From Prosthecobacter fusiformis (GTDB taxonomy: Bacteria > Verrucomicrobiota > Verrucomicrobiia > Verrucomicrobiales > Verrucomicrobiaceae): a stretch of DNA of 33,554 nucleotides. The DNA lies in the NCBI RefSeq assembly GCF_004364345.1, contig NZ_SOCA01000020.1:1-33554 (forward strand). The letters are read 5' to 3'. The notes below the pieces were generated by a model. The model saw nothing but the letters and a program-made list of their open reading frames with translations, searched no databases and had not been told where the DNA came from. Shown piece by piece: positions 29,456-33,554 of this stretch. A program made the translations under genes and the position numbers. Every line of letters starts with the position of its first letter. Within the stretch, counting starts at the first letter, position 1.

Positions 29456-30310
29456 TCACTGGGGACTCGCGCTCTCGGCTTCCTCCACCGGGGCGGTGGG
29501 CGGGCCAGCTTCCGCCTGGATGCCATAGTGCGGACGGCCCTGGTGCGCTTTCACAAATTGAGTGATGCCAGCAGCGATGCCACGGGTCAGTTGCTCCTGG
29601 TAGGTTCGTTTTTTGAGCTTCTCCATCTCCGGCGCATTGGTTAGGAAACCGCATTCGATGAGGACCGCAGGCACCAAGGATTGGCTCACAACAGCATAGC
29701 TGCGCTCCTTGATGCCTCGATCCACCGCCTGCGTGGCCTGGCAGACATGCTTTTGCAGACTTTTTGCCAGCCATTGCCCCCGCTCATCTTGAACGGAGCC
29801 GGTGGCTAGGGACCACTTTGCCTGCATAGCACGCTGGGCGGACAGGGTTTTGCGTTTTGTATAGTATGTCTCAATGCCGCTCACATCCGGCGAGGCGCTT
29901 GTATTCAGGTGCAGACTTACAAAGGCGGCGGCCTCTGCTTGGCTGGCGATTGAAGCACGTTCTTCCAGGGGCAGGAAGACATCCTTGTCCCGGGTCATTT
30001 TCACCCGCATTCCTTGGCTGAGTAACTGGTCTCGTAGGCGAAGGGTCAGTGTCAGGGCCAAATTTTTTTCAATCGTCCCGCCTGCCACCGCGCCACCATC
30101 ATGCCCGCCATGGCCAGCGTCCAAGACCACCAACGGGGCTGCATCCAGATCCCATGGCTCCAGCCTCACTGCGGGCACGGCCTCCAGTTGATTCGATAGC
30201 CAGGCCAACGAAGCCAAGCTTGTGGCCAAGGCCGTATAGGAGGCCAGGCTGCGCAGGCCGAAGCGTACTTTTTTCCAACGACGGAGGGAGATGGATTCCG
30301 CTTTTTTCAA
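29456..30310 (-). CDS. N-acetylmuramoyl-L-alanine amidase (Amidase_3)
   Basis: A zinc amidase that cleaves the lactyl-Ala bond of peptidoglycan in the periplasm. The N-terminus has a hydrophobic signal-anchor (about residues 18-38 from TTG 30310: ASYTALATSLASLAWLS). The catalytic domain has the first zinc His in VVLDAGHGGHDGGA, a Glu ligand in GTIEKNLALTL, the second His in FVSLHLNTS and the catalytic Glu in AVLIECGFLTN. No ATG is suitably placed. TTG 30310 is chosen because a TATAAT lies at 30356-30351 on this strand, upstream of it, while longer forms would start inside the promoter. The C-terminus is a Pro/Ala/Glu-rich tail. It is divergent from a LysM protein gene. Confidence 0.9.
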   Translation of the reverse strand: MKKAESISLRRWKKVRFGLRSLASYTALATSLASLAWLSNQLEAVPAVRLEPWDLDAAPLVVLDAGHGGHDGGAVAGGTIEKNLALTLTLRLRDQLLSQGMRVKMTRDKDVFLPLEERASIASQAEAAAFVSLHLNTSASPDVSGIETYYTKRKTLSAQRAMQAKWSLATGSVQDERGQWLAKSLQKHVCQATQAVDRGIKERSYAVVSQSLVPAVLIECGFLTNAPEMEKLKKRTYQEQLTRGIAAGITQFVKAHQGRPHYGIQAEAGPPTAPVEEAESASPQ

Positions 30311-30373
30311 AAATTGTTCAATATTTTTAAAATACTTATTGTCGTTAACTATTATACTCACTAAAATACAAAC
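30311..30373. promoter_or_regulatory. AT-rich divergent promoter region of the amidase and LysM genes
   Basis: This short intergenic stretch is strikingly AT-rich against GC-rich neighbours. Minus strand: TATAAT at 30356-30351 for the amidase. Plus strand: TTGTCG and TAAAAT separated by 17 bases lie just before the LysM-protein ATG, so that message would have almost no leader. Both assignments are by eye. Confidence 0.45.
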
Positions 30374-31687
30374 ATGAAAGTGCCGTCTGCAGACTTTTTT
30401 GTGAAGCACCCCAGCTTGGTCCTTGGCTCGGTGTTTTTCTTCACCTCATTCGCAGCCGCGCAAAACAATTACGCGCCAGGTGCCATCCAGGCACCCAACT
30501 ACCGCCACGGCGGGTCTGCCTACACCCCTGCCAGGCCTTCGTCTCCTCAGCCACAGCCGCGCTATACCACTCCGCCGCAGTCTCCCCAATATCAGTCCGG
30601 TTACGGAACGCCTCCCAATCAAAAGCCGTCCACGGCCAAGGGCAGCAGTACTACGGCTAAAAAAAGCTCCAGCAGCAACTCCCGCCCGGTGACTTTGGAA
30701 ACAAAGGTCGCCCGTCTGGAAAAAAATGATGCCCGGCAGGATCAGCGTCTCAGCAGCATCGAGACTGGCACAGGTATCCGTCCGCCTGCCGATGATCCGC
30801 ACTCAGGAGGGAAATTCTATACGGTGCGCCCAGGGGATACTCTTTGGCGCATCGCGGACAAGCACAGCACCAGCATCAATGCGCTGAAATCTGCCAACCG
30901 CCTGACTGGAGAAGTGATCACCGTCGGCCAGACGCTGGTCATTCCTGGGTATAGTGCCGCCCCCGTGGAGTATAACCAGACTGGCGTACACATCGTGCGG
31001 CCTGGAGATACCTTTTCCCAAGTCGCTCAGGCCAATGGCATCACTCAGGATGCCCTGGCCCGGGCCAATCCGTCCGCGTATCCGGACCGCCTGCTGGTGG
31101 GTGAGAAACTGACCATCCCAGGAAAAAAAGCCAGTCCCACATCCTACTGGCCACCTGCGGACAACGGCAACCCTGCGACCATCACCTCCAGGGCTCACAT
31201 CGTCAAAAAAGGAGAAAGCCTGGGAGCCATCGCCAAAAGCTACGGCATCTCCACGTCCACACTCGCCTCCGCTAACCGGTTAAAAAACGCCAATCTCATC
31301 GAGCCTGGCCAGCGCCTCGTCATTCCTGGGGGCAGTGTCCCTCGCAGTCCAGCGCCCGCTCCCTCATATCCGCCAGCAGACCGGGATACCCAGCCCCTGC
31401 CCGGAGCCGGATTGACCTATTTCACCCCGCCTCCTGCTCCCGCACCGGCCCCGGCTCCAGAGCCTACTTACCAGCCTGTCTCCAAGCCTGAGCCGCCCGT
31501 CAGCAGCAATCGCCGTGGCATCGTTGCCTACCAGTTGGAGCGGGGGGATGACATCAACACCGTCTCCGGACTCTTTAACACGACCCCGGAAAAAATTCGT
31601 GAACTGAACAAGCTGCCTGCGGATCGCAAGCTGAAGGAAGGTGATGAAGTGGTGGTTCCTACCATCGGGGCCGTGTCCCTGAATTGA
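30374..31687 (+). CDS. Secreted protein with four LysM domains
   Basis: The protein has 437 residues. Residues 1-29 (VKHPSLVLGSVFFFTSFAAAQ) are a signal peptide. A Pro/Gln/Ser/Tyr-rich disordered part (30-110) and a short coiled segment (VTLETKVARLEKNDARQDQRLSSIE) follow. LysM domains begin near 148 (YTVRPGDTLWRIADKH), 205 (HIVRPGDTFSQVAQAN), 274 (HIVKKGESLGAIAKSYG) and 384 (YQLERGDDINTVSGLF). A Pro/Ala-rich spacer lies between the third and fourth. LysM binds N-acetylglucosamine polymers such as peptidoglycan. No catalytic domain is present, so it is probably a wall-binding adaptor or an activator for the divergently encoded amidase. Confidence 0.92.
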   Translation: MKVPSADFFVKHPSLVLGSVFFFTSFAAAQNNYAPGAIQAPNYRHGGSAYTPARPSSPQPQPRYTTPPQSPQYQSGYGTPPNQKPSTAKGSSTTAKKSSSSNSRPVTLETKVARLEKNDARQDQRLSSIETGTGIRPPADDPHSGGKFYTVRPGDTLWRIADKHSTSINALKSANRLTGEVITVGQTLVIPGYSAAPVEYNQTGVHIVRPGDTFSQVAQANGITQDALARANPSAYPDRLLVGEKLTIPGKKASPTSYWPPADNGNPATITSRAHIVKKGESLGAIAKSYGISTSTLASANRLKNANLIEPGQRLVIPGGSVPRSPAPAPSYPPADRDTQPLPGAGLTYFTPPPAPAPAPAPEPTYQPVSKPEPPVSSNRRGIVAYQLERGDDINTVSGLFNTTPEKIRELNKLPADRKLKEGDEVVVPTIGAVSLN

Positions 31688-31717
31688 CGCGGCGCTTTGT
31701 CCGGCCAAAGATGGGGC

Positions 31718-32899
31718 ATGTCCCGCATCGGCACCCCTCTTTCCTCCACAGCGACCAAAGTCATGCTCCTCGGCTCCGGCGAGCTGGGCAAAGAAGTCGT
31801 CATCGAATTGCAACGCCTCGGCTGCGAAGTCATCGCCGTGGATCGTTATGCCAATGCCCCGGCCATGCAGGTAGCGCATCGCAGCCATGTCATCTCCATG
31901 CTGGATGGCGAGGCCCTGCGCCGCTTGGTGGAGGTGGAAATGCCCAACTTCATCGTCCCGGAGATCGAGGCCATCGCCACGGATACTTTGGTGGAACTAG
32001 AGAACGAAGGTTTCACCGTCGTGCCCACCGCCCGCGCTGCCAAGCTGACCATGAACCGCGAAGGTATCCGCCGTCTGGCTGCCGAGGAGCTGGGCCTGAA
32101 AAGCTCCCCCTACATCTTTGCTGAAACCGAGGAAGAATTCCGTGCGGCGATTGCAGAGATCGGCATGCCTTGTGTCATCAAGCCCATCATGTCCTCCTCT
32201 GGCAAAGGCCAGAGCGTGGTAAAGAGCGAGGCCGACATCGCCCATTCCTGGCAATACGCCCAGGAAGGCGGCCGCGCAGGGAAGGGGAAGGTCATTGTGG
32301 AAGGCTTTGTGGACTTTGATTATGAGATCACCATGCTCACCGTGCGCCATGCTGGCGGCACTTCCTTTTGCGCCCCGGTCGGGCATACGCAGATCAAAGG
32401 GGATTACCGGGAGTCCTGGCAGCCGCATGCCATGAGCGAAAAAGCGCTGGCTGCTGCCGAGCACATGGCCGGAGCCATCACCGAGGCCCTCGGTGGTCGT
32501 GGCCTCTTCGGTGTGGAGCTTTTTATCAAGGGTGATGACGTCATCTTCAGCGAGGTGTCCCCGCGTCCGCATGATACCGGTCTGGTCACCCTCATTTCAC
32601 AGGATCTGTCCGAATTCGCCCTGCACGTCCGCGCCATCCTGGGCCTACCAATTCCCAACATCCGTCAGCACGGCCCTAGCGCCAGTTGTGCCGTCTTGGT
32701 GGAAGGGGATTCCTCCCAGGTGCAGTTCGGGTCTTTGGACCAAGTCCTGGCCGAGCCGGATACGCAAATGCGCCTCTTTGGCAAGCCCACCGTCAGCGGC
32801 CAACGTCGCATGGCCGTGACCCTGGCCTGCGCCGAAAGCATCGATGAAGCCCGCGCCAAGGCCCATCGCGCCGCCCAGGCCATGGAGATCCGGCTGTAG
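31718..32899 (+). CDS. purT: Formate-dependent GAR formyltransferase (PurT)
   Basis: An ATP-grasp enzyme that makes formylglycinamide ribonucleotide from GAR, formate and ATP in purine synthesis. The 393 residues match E. coli PurT (392). The N-terminal substrate-binding part has [30 protein letters not shown] and [12 protein letters not shown]. The ATP-grasp part has [55 protein letters not shown]. The end [22 protein letters not shown] is also typical. Start ATG 31718 gives [19 protein letters not shown]. The stop is part of a GCTGTAG/CTACAGC hairpin that leads into the repeat block. Confidence 0.97.
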   Translation: MSRIGTPLSSTATKVMLLGSGELGKEVVIELQRLGCEVIAVDRYANAPAMQVAHRSHVISMLDGEALRRLVEVEMPNFIVPEIEAIATDTLVELENEGFTVVPTARAAKLTMNREGIRRLAAEELGLKSSPYIFAETEEEFRAAIAEIGMPCVIKPIMSSSGKGQSVVKSEADIAHSWQYAQEGGRAGKGKVIVEGFVDFDYEITMLTVRHAGGTSFCAPVGHTQIKGDYRESWQPHAMSEKALAAAEHMAGAITEALGGRGLFGVELFIKGDDVIFSEVSPRPHDTGLVTLISQDLSEFALHVRAILGLPIPNIRQHGPSASCAVLVEGDSSQVQFGSLDQVLAEPDTQMRLFGKPTVSGQRRMAVTLACAESIDEARAKAHRAAQAMEIRL

Positions 32900-32910
32900 T
32901 ATTTCTACAG

Positions 32911-33219
32911 CTACTCGTGTAGCTGCGCCCGCCAGGGCGTGGAGGATTGGGGTGTCGAAGGAAGAGAAAACTTCGAATGCTCGAGACTCTTCGTCCACCC
33001 GCTGGCGCGGGCAGCCACGTGGTGTAGCTGCGCCCGCCAGGGCGTGGAGGATTGGGGGTGTCGAAGGAAGAGAAAACTTCGAAGGCTCGAGACCCTTCGT
33101 CCACCCGCTGGTGCGGGCAGCTACGTGGTGTAGCTGCGCCCGCCAGGACGTAGAGGATTGGGGGTGTCGAAGGAAGAGTAAACTTCGAATGCCGGAGACC
33201 CTTCGTCCACCCGCTGGCC
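32911..33219. repeat. Repeat family 1, locus 3 (three units, about 105-base period, opposite orientation)
   Basis: AGCTGCGCCC marks units at 32921, 33026 and 33132. Each has CGCCC-gcca-GGGCG (the third reads GGACG) and CCCGC-tgg(c/t)-GCGGG hairpins, and between them an extra GAAG/CTTC-rich segment (GTCGAAGGAAGAG, AACTTCGAA) absent from loci 1 and 2. The second hairpin corresponds to CTCGC/GCGAG at the other loci with both arms changed together. The third unit stops abruptly after CGCTGG near 33219. Confidence 0.8.
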
Positions 33220-33554
33220 AGACTGTTTCAAAACTCGCTGAGAAGTGAACAGGGCAACTCTAGGACTGGTTTTGGGATGCGGGAGAGGGGGCTAAGGTAG
33301 GAGGATTTTATTTTTAGATGGCCAGGCCGCTTTTGGGTTCTTAGCCACTGGCCGTCCTTTTCGCATCCGGTCGGCTTTGACTGCCTCTCCCTGGGCACTC
33401 CTTTGCCTCCTCAGGCGGCGGTCGCAGCCCGTTTGCCGAGGTGTTTGATCAGTTCCCCTGTGCCGACGATGTTCAGAACGCGGCGCATGTTGTAGCCCAG
33501 GGCGCTGAGCGATACCTCTGCATTGACGGCTTCCAGCCCTCGCGTCAAAAACGC
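33220..33554 (-). mobile_element. 3' end of an insertion sequence (continues beyond window)
   Basis: A transposase C-terminus ends at 33411. Downstream of it (lower coordinates) about 190 noncoding bases reach the point where a family-1 repeat unit breaks off. The sequence at the break, CAGACTGTTTCAAAACTCG, is a plausible IS terminus, but the other end is not visible, so the inverted repeats cannot be compared. Confidence 0.55.
33411..33554 (-). CDS. Transposase, C-terminal 47 residues (DDE, IS1182/IS5-like)
   Basis: The minus-strand frame is open to the window edge and ends at TGA 33411-33413. It codes for FLTRGLEAVNAEVSLSALGY, then NMRRVLNIVGTGELIKHLGK and a short tail. The RGLEAVxAExSLxxLGYNxRRVxNIxG motif is the helix that closes DDE_Tnp_1-type transposases (IS1182 and related). 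The catalytic Asp residues lie outside the window. Confidence 0.8.
   Translation of the reverse strand, partial: AFLTRGLEAVNAEVSLSALGYNMRRVLNIVGTGELIKHLGKRAATAA

Noticed and set aside
32911..33219. Possible CRISPR array (regular 105-base repeats)
   Set aside because: The repeated part makes up the whole unit. There are no short constant repeats with unique spacers and no cas genes.

Overview
The window looks like chromosomal DNA of a GC-rich, Gram-negative heterotroph, most likely a Verrucomicrobiota member of the Prosthecobacter/Verrucomicrobium type. This is an inference from the protein families (long PurF, DUF5069, DUF502, ThuA-like secreted protein, IS200-type REP transposase) and from abundant intergenic hairpin repeats. 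No rRNA or marker gene here settles the taxonomy. Most genes are ordinary housekeeping genes, with a few accessory islands between them.

Layout. 1-1140: an open-ended minus-strand gene and hairpin repeats. 1142-3861: a minus-strand ferrous-iron operon feoA-feoB plus a 54-residue Cys-rich FeoB partner. 4011-6238: plus-strand genes for a solitary PotC-like permease, a DUF5069 protein and a fatty-acid-hydroxylase/sterol-desaturase protein. 6240-6540: repeats. 6542-7884: Trm112-like protein and MoeB-rhodanese. 8008-9245: a REP-associated tyrosine transposase next to three tandem hairpin units and an inverted copy. 9256-16252 (minus): purF, a DUF502 membrane protein, sucB and sucA. The encoded SucB appears to lack the peripheral subunit-binding domain. 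16437-17687: cinA.

17752-19764 is the best candidate for an undescribed system. It holds a strong inverted repeat followed by three tightly packed genes: a ParA-type ATPase without ParB, an unrecognised helical protein, and a NucS/RecB-like PD-(D/E)XK nuclease ending in a zinc ribbon. Next comes a sugE/gdx guanidinium exporter on the minus strand, preceded by two hairpins with ACGA loops that match a guanidine-II (mini-ykkC) riboswitch. Then follow a secreted ThuA-like protein, a small membrane protein, trxA, mazG and a YdcF-like protein.

23735-27722 is a second accessory island: an AMP-forming ligase, a PLP-dependent decarboxylase and an acyl carrier protein form a very tight operon. The set resembles carrier-protein-tethered amino acid chemistry (BtrJ/BtrK/BtrI-like) or the ligase/decarboxylase/ACP trio of exosortase-A loci. 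Across a tRNA-Val(UAC) lies a truncated adenylation-domain paralogue with a ruined P-loop. The window closes with a polar amino-acid ABC ATPase and permease, a cell-wall amidase divergent from a four-LysM protein, purT, a third block of hairpin repeats, and the 3' end of an IS transposase that seems to have inserted into those repeats.

Two hairpin repeat families occur at several intergenic loci. Their stems carry compensatory base changes while the loops stay constant, which points to selection or mobilisation as structured elements.
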